Below are positions 1 to 7,893 of a DNA stretch of 64,000 nucleotides, one piece after another. Source of the stretch: JAGQKC01 sp965223675. GTDB taxonomy: Bacteria > Nitrospirota > Nitrospiria > Nitrospirales > UBA8639. Each line of letters starts with the position of its first letter. The first letter of the stretch is position 1. Both the position numbers and the translations under genes were made by a program. The stretch lies in NCBI GenBank assembly GCA_965223675.1, contig OZ245013.1:3224001-3288000 (forward strand), given 5' to 3'. Under the pieces are notes generated by a model. The model was not told the DNA's origin and made no database searches. It saw only the letters and a program-made list of their open reading frames with translations.

Positions 1-404
1 GACCTGATCTGAGACAACGAAAATTTTTGACCTTCCTTGACATTCGACACCTCAACAAAAGCCACAAGATCTGCTCCAATCTTCTTCCCCGCCTCCAGGA
101 TATGCGCCCAATCTTTGGAGCTGCCGGTCAGCCGCACACCTTTATCATCCAATCCTTGTTGTAACTTTGTACGATCCAACACCACCAGACCTCGTTGATG
201 CAGCCACATCGACGCATTATCGACTGCCATTGAATGGTTTCCCCAAACAACGACTCGAGTCCCGGCCTTGGGAAGCACAGATTGATATCCCACAGTTTGA
301 GGCTCTAAGTCTTTATACTCTAAGGCGCCGGCACAGCCCACAACCCACATACAGAGTAGAGGAATGAGAAAGCTGTTCAGGGGAAAACACTTATACATAC
401 CCAT
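1..404 (-). CDS. Putative lipoprotein, 3' end outside the window
   Basis: An open frame runs on the minus strand from ATG at 404 to the window edge, giving 134 codons without a stop. The N-terminus has a short basic stretch, a hydrophobic core and a lipobox-like V-V-G-C followed by A-G-A, so the product is probably a lipid-anchored envelope protein. GAGG lies about 7 bases before the ATG. The rest is a mixed alpha/beta sequence that I cannot assign to a family. It is clearly incomplete: the C-terminus is beyond base 1. Lipoprotein status is inferred from the signal only. Confidence 0.7.
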   Translation of the reverse strand, partial: MGMYKCFPLNSFLIPLLCMWVVGCAGALEYKDLEPQTVGYQSVLPKAGTRVVVWGNHSMAVDNASMWLHQRGLVVLDRTKLQQGLDDKGVRLTGSSKDWAHILEAGKKIGADLVAFVEVSNVKEGQKFSLSQIR

Positions 405-872
405 TTGTGGCCTCGCTTGTTAATGAAGGGAAGGAAAGGTCAGCAGTGAATTGAAAGGTGCAAGAAGTGGGCTTCTCTGTCAATCTGTTACTCATTAATC
501 TATGAACACTACAAATAGTAGTGTACTCAGCATAGAGTACCACATTTAGTCAGTTATTCCAACATGCAAACGACTCTTATCAACGCTCTGAATAAAATTC
601 AGCCTCTGATGTAACAAAAATGCATCTAATGTGGCATCTGTGATCGAAAAGAAAAACATCAACCGTCGTTTGTTATAAACCATCTCGTAATCACTGCGAC
701 TATAGGTGAAGCTTATTCAAACAGGGAGGGCACTACTCAAAAATGCATCCTTCCCATAGACAGACGCGCATCGTGAGCGTTGCGATCATCACATTTGCCC
801 AAGTTGCCGTACAGAAGATGTTTAAAAAGATGGCTGGACTGAAAGATGTCTATCCAGTTCGTCCTCCATTTC
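405..872. other. Intergenic region with a small hairpin, no supported gene
   Basis: No convincing coding region is seen. At 500-535 there is a two-part hairpin: outer arms CTATG/CATAG and inner arms ACACTAC/GTAGTGT around a 5-base loop. No T-run follows, so it is more likely an operator or structured leader than an intrinsic terminator. Confidence 0.35.
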
Positions 873-1127
873 TCATTGCAACCCCAAGAATTGCGAGACG
901 ACTAAATAAGCCCAGGCGGCTCCAACAATCAGAGTTACTTCTTTCTCGCCTATCTGCTTGTAGAGGAAGTAGTACCCGACGATAGGAATCGACGCCAAGA
1001 GCAAGGCTGAGAACATGTGTCCGACCACATCTCCAAACACTCTATCAATACTTGAATTGCCCGGTGTGGCCAGGAGTAAACTCCCCCCAATCATCGCAGC
1101 CCATAACCACCGTATGCTGGTCAGCAT
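873..1127 (-). CDS. Small hypothetical membrane protein
   Basis: The product is 84 aa if started at ATG 1127, which has GAGAGG eight bases upstream; a start at 1151 would add eight residues but leaves too short an SD spacing. It is almost entirely hydrophobic with three likely transmembrane helices (near residues 5-22, 33-55 and 62-80) and short basic loops. No family is recognised. The length and composition resemble small uncharacterised inner-membrane proteins. The membrane location is inferred from hydrophobicity. Confidence 0.55.
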   Translation of the reverse strand: MLTSIRWLWAAMIGGSLLLATPGNSSIDRVFGDVVGHMFSALLLASIPIVGYYFLYKQIGEKEVTLIVGAAWAYLVVSQFLGLQ

Positions 1128-1389
1128 ATACCCATCCTCTCTTTTCCACATACCCTCCGATGTCTGACGCCCCCTTTATAAGAGAGACATTTTGAAACTG
1201 CAACCCTAACTATTGAGTCAAATGTCGACTGATCAGAGAAGCCGTGTTCTCCGTTTTTCTCCCTGCACTTTGACATCAAGTTTTTCGTCAGCCTTCTCGA
1301 TACAGAATGGTAGAACGTGCTTCATGGTTAAAGTGCGAAGCCAGAACGTACCAACTGGGCTTACCGTGGATTCGGAGTTCACGAGTCCT

Positions 1390-1659
1390 ATGATGTTTAA
1401 AGCGTCCTCCACTTCAATTAGTCTATCCAAACCTGTTGTTGATGCTCTTGGAAAAGGGAAGAAGATCCGTGCTATCAAATTACTTCGAGAAGAACACAGC
1501 CTCGAACTGAAGGAAGTCAAACGTATCATCGATCAATATATCCAGCATAACCCCACTCTTCGAACACAGTTTTCTCATTACCAATCAGAAGCTGGCCGAA
1601 GCATTCTTTTTTTCATCCTTATCGTCTTGGCATTCGTCACTGTCATCTATTTCCTATGA
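1390..1659 (+). CDS. Ribosomal L7/L12 C-terminal-domain-like protein with a membrane anchor
   Basis: The 89-aa product begins with a segment (about residues 12-45: KPVVDALGKGKKIRAIKLLR, then LELKEVKRIID) that follows the bL12 C-terminal domain pattern, where a G-K-K-I..IK..RE...L.LKEAK helix-loop-helix binds translation factors. It ends in one strong transmembrane helix (about residues 70-88). No N-terminal bL12 dimerisation domain is present, so this is not the ribosomal protein. The same frame is open further upstream (to 1213), but that part looks non-coding, so I chose the ATG pair at 1390/1393. A tail-anchored topology is inferred. Partner and function are unknown. Confidence 0.55.
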   Translation: MMFKASSTSISLSKPVVDALGKGKKIRAIKLLREEHSLELKEVKRIIDQYIQHNPTLRTQFSHYQSEAGRSILFFILIVLAFVTVIYFL

Positions 1660-1957
1660 TTTCCAAAACCATCGGAATCATGTTCTGAATCGTACTTTGA
1701 CTTCAAACCCGTAGGCCAATGATTACTACACATCCATGACAAGCCGTTCGGCCCCGACCAAATTGCAACTCGACCTCACTCGGATTCAATGTTTTTCAAT
1801 CGATTCTAGGCTCAACTTGTAGCATCCCCGCGTGGACATCAGCTATATTCGAAAAAATGTCGTTGTAGATAGGCAATCGATACTTGCCGAACCGCGATAA
1901 GTTTACCTCAATATCTATCGAAAGCTTTTTCAATATTTCCAAGAGGAGAATATCAAT

Positions 1958-3208
1958 ATGGCAACCATTGTTCCTTTTCGTGCGGTGAGACCCAAGCCTG
2001 AGCTAGCAGCTCAAGTTTCGGCACCTCCCTACGACGTGGTGTCGTTGAAAGAGGCTCGTAAAATCGCCGAGGGGAACCCTTATAGTTTTTTACGAGTAAG
2101 CAGGGCAGAGCTAGAACTCGGCGATGAAGTGGACCCTTACTCCCCCGAAGTCTATCAAAAAGGTGCAGATAATCAACGGAATCTTTTGAAGCAGGGAATT
2201 CTCTCTCAAGAAGCTCAGCCAATGCTGGGTGTCTATCGGCAAAAATGGGATGCCCATGAGCAAACAGGTATTGTCGCCTTGGCGTCTGTAGACGAGTATG
2301 ATCGCGGCATCATTAAAAAGCATGAGTATACGAGACCCGTCAAAGAAACGGATCGAGTTCAACTTATTACGACACATGAATCACAATCTGGTCCCGTCCT
2401 ACTGTTTTTCCGTAACACAACAATGATTGAAAATTGGCTCAAGGAAGTGACAAACGCAAAACCTGATGTGCATTTTATGGCTGACGACAAGGTCGAACAC
2501 AGCGTGTGGAGCGTACGCGAAGAATCCATGATTCAACGAGTCATCGAGGACTTTAAGAAAATTGATGCGTTATATATCGCCGATGGCCATCATCGTTCTG
2601 CCGCCGCAAGTCGAGTGCGGGAGGCCCATGGTCATAGAGGTCTATCAGCATCAAACGATCATACTCAAGGGTTTTTATCGGTCGTATTTCCCCACAACCA
2701 GCTTCAAATCCTTCCATATAACCGAGTCGTGCGAGACTTGAATGGTCACACACCAGAACAATTGCTTGAAGCTCTGACTCATCATTTTGAGCTCACAGTT
2801 ATATCAGAACCCGGTAGTCCGCCAGCTGCAGGCTTTGACATGTATCTGAAAGGTCAATGGCAACGAGCCAAACCCAAGGTAGACCCAACTTCTCATAGTC
2901 AGCAAGACCCAGTCCGAGCCTTAGCCGTTTCAGAATTAACCGAACGCGTGTTAGATCCGCTTTTAGGCATTAAAGATCAACGATCAGATCCTCGCATTGA
3001 CTTTGTAGGGGGAGTACGCGGATATCAGGAGCTGGAAGCCAAGGTAAAAAGCGGGGAATGGGCTATTGCTTTTTGGTTATACCCCACTACAGTGGATGAG
3101 CTTATGGCGGTATCCGATGCTGATCGGGTTATGCCACCTAAGAGCACATGGTTTGAACCAAAACTCCGAGACGGTCTATTCATTCACATGTTGAACGAGA
3201 TGTTGTAG
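1958..3208 (+). CDS. DUF1015 family protein
   Basis: The 416-aa protein matches the DUF1015 family along its whole length: N-terminal PF(R)AVRP..., the conserved APPYDV near residue 22, the K-H-E-x-T-R-P-x-K-E-x-D-R block near residues 116-130, and IADGHHR near residue 206. Family members are soluble cytoplasmic proteins of about 400-450 aa with no agreed function; they often sit near serine/glycerate metabolism genes, but no such neighbours are seen here. AGAGGAG lies 9 bases before the ATG, so the start is firm. It converges with the HD-GYP gene. Confidence 0.9.
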   Translation: MATIVPFRAVRPKPELAAQVSAPPYDVVSLKEARKIAEGNPYSFLRVSRAELELGDEVDPYSPEVYQKGADNQRNLLKQGILSQEAQPMLGVYRQKWDAHEQTGIVALASVDEYDRGIIKKHEYTRPVKETDRVQLITTHESQSGPVLLFFRNTTMIENWLKEVTNAKPDVHFMADDKVEHSVWSVREESMIQRVIEDFKKIDALYIADGHHRSAAASRVREAHGHRGLSASNDHTQGFLSVVFPHNQLQILPYNRVVRDLNGHTPEQLLEALTHHFELTVISEPGSPPAAGFDMYLKGQWQRAKPKVDPTSHSQQDPVRALAVSELTERVLDPLLGIKDQRSDPRIDFVGGVRGYQELEAKVKSGEWAIAFWLYPTTVDELMAVSDADRVMPPKSTWFEPKLRDGLFIHMLNEML

Positions 3209-3261
3209 AAGTATGAAACAGCCGAAAAAAATTCTAAGTCTCTCTTTTCATTTGCGTAATG

Positions 3262-4695
3262 CTATGAAACGGCTGCCTTTCGACGTAACTTCTTTTCCTT
3301 CGAACCAAAAGGTGACTGACCTTCTGTCGCGTGGACGAACATCGCCATTCGACGAGGACTTAAATACGCTAAGACATTGGGCGGCAGGTCTTTGGGATGC
3401 ACGGCTTTCTTGATATCGACAGTAGCGTCCTTGGCTAGATTAACGACCAATCCATCATTTCGGCATAGCCATGGCGCGTGCAGAAGAATAATGGGTTTTG
3501 TCGGGTTATCCAAAGAAATAGCCGTTACGACACCAAAAAGATCATCTGTGAGTTCTACCAGACTTCCAGGCGGATAGACACCCACAGCTTGTACCAGTCC
3601 TTGCACGGCAAATTCGCAGTACTGCGATGCCTCTCTCTTATACACAACATGCCGAAACAATCGGGACAGCGCATCATGGGGGATGAGGCTCGATTCAGGG
3701 TCTGGAGAGTTACACAGCTCATCATACCTGTCAGCCACCATCACAATTTTTGCGAACTTCGAGATATCATCCTTGTGTACGTTATTGGGATAACCAGAGC
3801 CATCAAGTCGCTCATGATGTTGAAGAATAGTATCAAGCAGTGCACGATGGATCCCAGGTAAGTTCGCTAGGAGTTGACAGCCAGTAGTCGGATGACCTTT
3901 TAACATAGCTGGTTCCGGTTGAATTTTCATTCCCCCCGTTAAGAATTTGACCTTCATGGGCAATACACGATACCCCACATCGTGCAATAGGCCTCCCATT
4001 CCTAGGGTGAGCATTTCTTCTGGCAACAAATTCATTTGTTTGCCGATAAGGAGTGAGAGCATACAGACGTTGAGCGCATGCTCTGAGAGTCCCCACATCA
4101 CGCCATTACTCCCCATGACATCAATGAGCGACATGGCCGACTGTGGGTTCTCGAGCGTTTTTTGAATACCAGAAACGATGTCCTCGGCAACGTTAACTCC
4201 TTTGGCTTTCCCTTTATGCACTTGATTGAAGAACTCGTTATTCCGGCCTAAGACTTTTTGATACGAACCTTCGACCTTTCGTATATGTTCTCGAAAATCT
4301 TGGTAGTGATGACGGCGTTCAATGATATAGTCTTCTAGGGGCAACTCTTTCTTGCCGATGGGTCCTGAAGGAATATTTTTTTCCAGCTCATGAACCTTGT
4401 CATGGGTAGCATCAGCTTCGTCCAGGATGTCAGGTACATTCGTGTGGTCATTTTCATCATGTTGTTTGAACTCATTACGTTCTTCGTCTCGTGCTTCAGC
4501 GTTCTCCTCAGAGTCCGAACGATCCGGATCAAAAAGAATTTTCACTTTTTTCAGGTTGCGTATGGTCTCAAGGTCTGTCGTCGATTTAATTTTGAATGTA
4601 TTGGTACGAAAGGGATGACTAAACCACGACCCCTCTAACTTCACAAAGAGGCCTAGTCGAAGATCATCAGTATTATGAAGTTCTATAAATCCCAT
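3262..4695 (-). CDS. HD-GYP domain phosphohydrolase with N-terminal DUF3391-like domain
   Basis: This 477-aa protein has an N-terminal DUF3391-like region (residues 1-60, LRLGLFVKLEGSW...HPF), a charged linker, and an HD-GYP domain in roughly residues 190-390. Visible hallmarks are LLHDVGY for the HD pair and HHERLDGSGYP for the second metal/GYP motif. The family hydrolyses cyclic di-GMP to GMP or pGpG. The usual HDxGK lysine is replaced by tyrosine here, which may weaken catalysis. No receiver, PAS or transmembrane segment is seen, so it is cytosolic. There is no strong SD before the ATG. The gene is transcribed convergently with the DUF1015 gene. Confidence 0.9.
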   Translation of the reverse strand: MGFIELHNTDDLRLGLFVKLEGSWFSHPFRTNTFKIKSTTDLETIRNLKKVKILFDPDRSDSEENAEARDEERNEFKQHDENDHTNVPDILDEADATHDKVHELEKNIPSGPIGKKELPLEDYIIERRHHYQDFREHIRKVEGSYQKVLGRNNEFFNQVHKGKAKGVNVAEDIVSGIQKTLENPQSAMSLIDVMGSNGVMWGLSEHALNVCMLSLLIGKQMNLLPEEMLTLGMGGLLHDVGYRVLPMKVKFLTGGMKIQPEPAMLKGHPTTGCQLLANLPGIHRALLDTILQHHERLDGSGYPNNVHKDDISKFAKIVMVADRYDELCNSPDPESSLIPHDALSRLFRHVVYKREASQYCEFAVQGLVQAVGVYPPGSLVELTDDLFGVVTAISLDNPTKPIILLHAPWLCRNDGLVVNLAKDATVDIKKAVHPKDLPPNVLAYLSPRRMAMFVHATEGQSPFGSKEKKLRRKAAVS

Positions 4696-4835
4696 GGGGG
4701 AGGGGTTTCCCTGAGAAGACCTTTAGTTTCAATAGTTATCTCGGTCACTTGGGTAAAACAATTAAGGGAACCCGTTCTCGATCCGACAGAACCCAGCACT
4801 CGTTCAAGGGACGAGCACGCGCAAGCTATGAATTA

Positions 4836-5544
4836 GGGGCTGTACCAGATAACTGATATTCGGTTATCGGGACAGGATACGAAGAAGCCAATTATCTCTG
4901 GAGAAACAGAGACGTGATATGGAACTCTTTGTATCTGGCTCAACCGCCCGATGTGCCGCCGAATTGGTCGGCGTTAATGTTAAGACCGCGGGGTATTACT
5001 TTTATCGATTACGGACGATTCTCAAGCAGGCAAGTCAAGAAGGACCCCCTTAGCCGGTGAAATCGAGGTGGATGAAAGTTATTTTGGTGGAGTGCGCAAG
5101 GGCAAACGAGGTCGAGGAGCAGCTGGCAAGGTGCCGGGCTTTGGATTACTCAAGTGCAGTGGCCGTGTGTACGCTAAGGTTATCCCTGACACGAAAAATC
5201 AGACGCTGAAGAACATCATTGCCCATCGCGTCGTCCCCGATAGCATTGTGTATTTTGCTCATTCTGGCTCGTATAACGTTTTGGCCGTGTCAGCCTTTAA
5301 ACATTTTCGGATTAATCATTCTGAGCGGCTTGCAGACAAACAGGATCACATAAACGGCATTGAAAATTTCTGGCACCCGGGCGAAGCGACATTTACGCAA
5401 ATTTAATGGAGTGCCGCGCCAGCATTTCAACTTCTTTCTCAAAGAGTGTGAATGGCCGTTTAATACTCCAACCTCTCGAACGCCATTTCAACAATTAAAA
5501 TATTGGGCTAAACGGTATTCGGTCTAAGTATCTGGTACAGCCCC
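4836..5544 (+). mobile_element. Degenerate IS1595-family insertion sequence
   Basis: The element is 709 bp, bounded by inverted repeats GGGGCTGTACCAGATA at 4836-4851 and its complement at 5529-5544. The single transposase reading frame between them has IS1595/ISXO2-type features but is broken by two frameshifts. The eight bases on either side do not match, so no target duplication is visible; this fits an old insertion. Confidence 0.85.
4877..5527 (+). pseudogene. IS1595-family transposase, two frameshifts
   Basis: Three reading-frame pieces join into one IS1595-type DDE transposase. Piece 1 (from about 4877) reads RRSQLSLEKQRR... with the TARCAAELVGVN helix-turn-helix and stops at 5051. Piece 2 (5053-5380) carries GEIEVDESYFGG with the first catalytic Asp, KGKRGRGAAGKVPGFGLLK, and INGIENFW. 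Piece 3 (to 5527) reads AKRHLRKFNGVPRQHFNFFLKECEW to a stop. One base is missing in the C-run at 5045-5049 and one extra G lies near 5384. The expected start codon position reads ATA. The second catalytic Asp (in VYTDxxxSY of relatives) is His here. The gene is inactive. Confidence 0.85.
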
Positions 5545-5868
5545 TTCAAGAATTGTTGCTTAACATCATTTTCGTTTCGCGAAAGCTCCCTGCCTTGGAA
5601 TACAGCGAATAGGTATATTAATTGTTATCTATATGGATACATTTCGTATCTAGTCAGATACAAAACAATCCCATCTAAACTTTTCTGCCTGCTCACTTTC
5701 TGCTTCTAATTACAGCAAGATACAAGCTCACGAGTTAATTTTTCGGGACCAATTCACTAGGCGTTACATTTGCAGGGGATTATATGTGCTAATCATCACA
5801 AACATTCTTTTTCCACACTTATCAGTGACTATTTTAATCCTATCCTAACTTTAACCAAGGAGGGCCCT
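5545..5868 (+). promoter_or_regulatory. Leader of the subtilase/radical-SAM locus with GATAC repeats
   Basis: This AT-rich 324-base stretch lies between the insertion sequence and the subtilase. GATAC and GTATC form a short inverted repeat at 5636-5650, and a third GATAC follows at 5657-5661, suggesting a regulator binding site; this is inference. A strong SD, AAGGAGG, occupies 5857-5863 and fixes the subtilase start at 5869 rather than at the longer upstream frame. No gene is seen. Confidence 0.35.
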
Positions 5869-7800
5869 ATGGCTAAACGGCAACGACGCGCGAAATCGTC
5901 AAGCACTCGCACGAAATCAAAACGCGCGAGAGCGACCAGAAAACCGAAATCCCCCATGCCTCGACGGATTTTCGCACAAGCATCTCCTCACTCAATCGGA
6001 GGTGTCTCAATGTTTGAAGGAGGACATCAGATCAATTGCGAAACCTTCATGAATTTCTCCTCCGAGAGTAACATCACAAATCGTGCCGTAGAGAAATTAC
6101 AAAATGCTGGTTTTGAAATTCTACAAGTTACAGACTCTACCATTAACATCGCGGGAAGTCAGAAAACCTATGAAGAAGCCTTTAACACACGATTGACGAC
6201 GGAGGACCGTCCGGTTATCAAAGAAGCTGGCAAAGAAGATGAAGCCGCGTTTATTGAATGTCCAGAGACAGATGTTCCGGGACTCATTTCTGTCACAGGG
6301 TCTACCTTCTCGGATGTGCTCGAAGGTGTTGCTCTTGAGGAGCCTCGTTATTTCATGGCTCCTTCGGCTTTTGCACCATTAAAAAAGTATTGGCATCTTC
6401 GTGTACCAGGAGATGTATCATTGGCATGTAATGCGGATAGAGCACACCGAGGCGGGATCACCGGTAAGGGCGTGCGAGTCGCGATGGTGGACTCCGGGTG
6501 GTACAAACATCCCTTCTTTGTCAAACGCGGGTATCGTGCCGCTCCGGTGGTACTTGGGCCGGCAGCCTCAAATCCCTTAAATGATGAGAGTGGCCATGGG
6601 ACTGGGGAATCAGCCAATGTTTTTGCAGTCGCGCCGGATGTGGAACTCCTGCCAGTCAAAATCAATTTTGTCAACAGCAAAGGGGCCTTTGACGCCGCCG
6701 TCGCCCTAAACCCAGACATTATCACCAATAGCTGGGGAAGTAGTACGAATGGTCCGCTCACAGCCGCTAATCAAGCGCTTGCTGCCTCTATTGCTGCTGC
6801 CGTCGCATCCGGCATCATCGTGGTTTTCTCGGCAGGGAATGGCCATGCCGGATTTCCTGGCCAGCATCCTGATGTCATCTCAGCCGGCGGGGTGTTTATG
6901 CACCCCGATGAAAGTCTCGAGGCATCATCCTATGCAAGTGGCTTTCTGAGTAAGATTTATCCTAACCGACGCGTTCCTGACGTCAGCGGATTAGTAGGAA
7001 TGAGCCCTCGAGCCATCTATATCATGTTACCCCTGGAGGCAGGCGACCAAATCGATGTAGGCAATGCTGGTGGAACGCATCCGAACGGCGATGAAACGAC
7101 AAGCAGTGATGGATGGGCAGCATTTAGCGGCACGTCGGCTGCCGCACCGCAATTGGCCGGAGCAGCTGCGCTGATCAAACAAGCATGTCCCCGATTGACC
7201 CCATCGCAAGTGCGAGACATCTTGATGCAAACCGCGCGAGATGTAACGAGAGGTAGATGCAGCCCGGTGCCCGGGACCGGTCTTCCTGCAGGTCAAGGAC
7301 ATCCAGCAGGAAGGGGACCAGATTTAGCAACTGGGCATGGGTTAGTCGATGCGCATAAAGCCGCCCTACGCGCAAAGCTGCGGTGTTTCCCCATCGTTGG
7401 GCCAACACCTCCGATTCGACCAATTGTCGGTCCAGTGCCACCACAGCCCATCACACCGGTTCAGCCACCAATTAGACCTGTAAGACCAATTACACCGGTT
7501 CAACCGACCATACGGCCTGTTACCCCAGTCCAACCCACTATTCGCCCCGTGACACCGGTTCAGCCAACGATACGGCCTGTCACCCCTGTGCAACCGACTA
7601 TTCGACCAGTTTCGCCCGTGCAACCAACCATTAGACCGGTCATTACGACACCTCGAAGGAGGTCGGAACTGGCGGAGATGCAAGAGGGCGAAGCGATGTC
7701 CGAGGACATGAGTACTGCTCAATTTACTCAAGATGACATCGCCGCGTTGGAAGAAATGGCCCAGAGCGGCGAGATCGACATAGACGACATGGCCCCATAG
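5869..7800 (+). CDS. S8 (subtilisin-like) serine peptidase with proline-rich decapeptide repeats
   Basis: The 643-aa protein starts at ATG 5869 behind AAGGAGG. It has a Lys/Arg-rich N-terminus (1-37) without a signal peptide, a prodomain-like region (about 50-150), and a subtilase domain with D208 (AMVDSGW), H243 (SGHGTGES), oxyanion N324 (SAGNGH) and S423 (GTSAAAP). Residues 525-592 hold about six copies of the decapeptide TPVQPTIRPV, followed by an acidic 45-residue tail. The repeats are nearly identical in protein but differ at many third codon positions, so the amino acids appear to be under selection. It heads a same-strand cluster with a radical SAM enzyme and an oxygenase. It may process a peptide, or its own repeats may be modified (inference). 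Confidence 0.85.
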   Translation: MAKRQRRAKSSSTRTKSKRARATRKPKSPMPRRIFAQASPHSIGGVSMFEGGHQINCETFMNFSSESNITNRAVEKLQNAGFEILQVTDSTINIAGSQKTYEEAFNTRLTTEDRPVIKEAGKEDEAAFIECPETDVPGLISVTGSTFSDVLEGVALEEPRYFMAPSAFAPLKKYWHLRVPGDVSLACNADRAHRGGITGKGVRVAMVDSGWYKHPFFVKRGYRAAPVVLGPAASNPLNDESGHGTGESANVFAVAPDVELLPVKINFVNSKGAFDAAVALNPDIITNSWGSSTNGPLTAANQALAASIAAAVASGIIVVFSAGNGHAGFPGQHPDVISAGGVFMHPDESLEASSYASGFLSKIYPNRRVPDVSGLVGMSPRAIYIMLPLEAGDQIDVGNAGGTHPNGDETTSSDGWAAFSGTSAAAPQLAGAAALIKQACPRLTPSQVRDILMQTARDVTRGRCSPVPGTGLPAGQGHPAGRGPDLATGHGLVDAHKAALRAKLRCFPIVGPTPPIRPIVGPVPPQPITPVQPPIRPVRPITPVQPTIRPVTPVQPTIRPVTPVQPTIRPVTPVQPTIRPVSPVQPTIRPVITTPRRRSELAEMQEGEAMSEDMSTAQFTQDDIAALEEMAQSGEIDIDDMAP

Positions 7801-7820
7801 TCGTCGTGACTTGGAACGAA

Positions 7821-7852
7821 CGACCGTCCCGAGCAATGTGTCGGGACGGTCG
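7821..7852 (+). terminator. Perfect 12-bp intercistronic hairpin
   Basis: CGACCGTCCCGA (7821-7832) and TCGGGACGGTCG (7841-7852) form a perfect 12-bp stem with an 8-base loop. No T-run follows, so it may be a partial terminator, an RNA-processing signal or a 3' stabiliser. It could set the ratio of peptidase to downstream enzyme expression. Confidence 0.5.
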
Positions 7853-7893
7853 AGCCGTAGTAGCGTTCATCCGTCAAACCCATAGGACCTATC

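Noticed and set aside
743..985. 80-codon plus-strand frame
   Set aside because: The second half is basic low-complexity sequence antisense to the better-supported membrane protein at 873-1127, and the SD spacing is poor.
4836..5544. Programmed frameshifting in the IS1595 transposase
   Set aside because: Two separate frameshifts, a non-ATG start and a changed catalytic position fit decay better than programmed -1 shifting.
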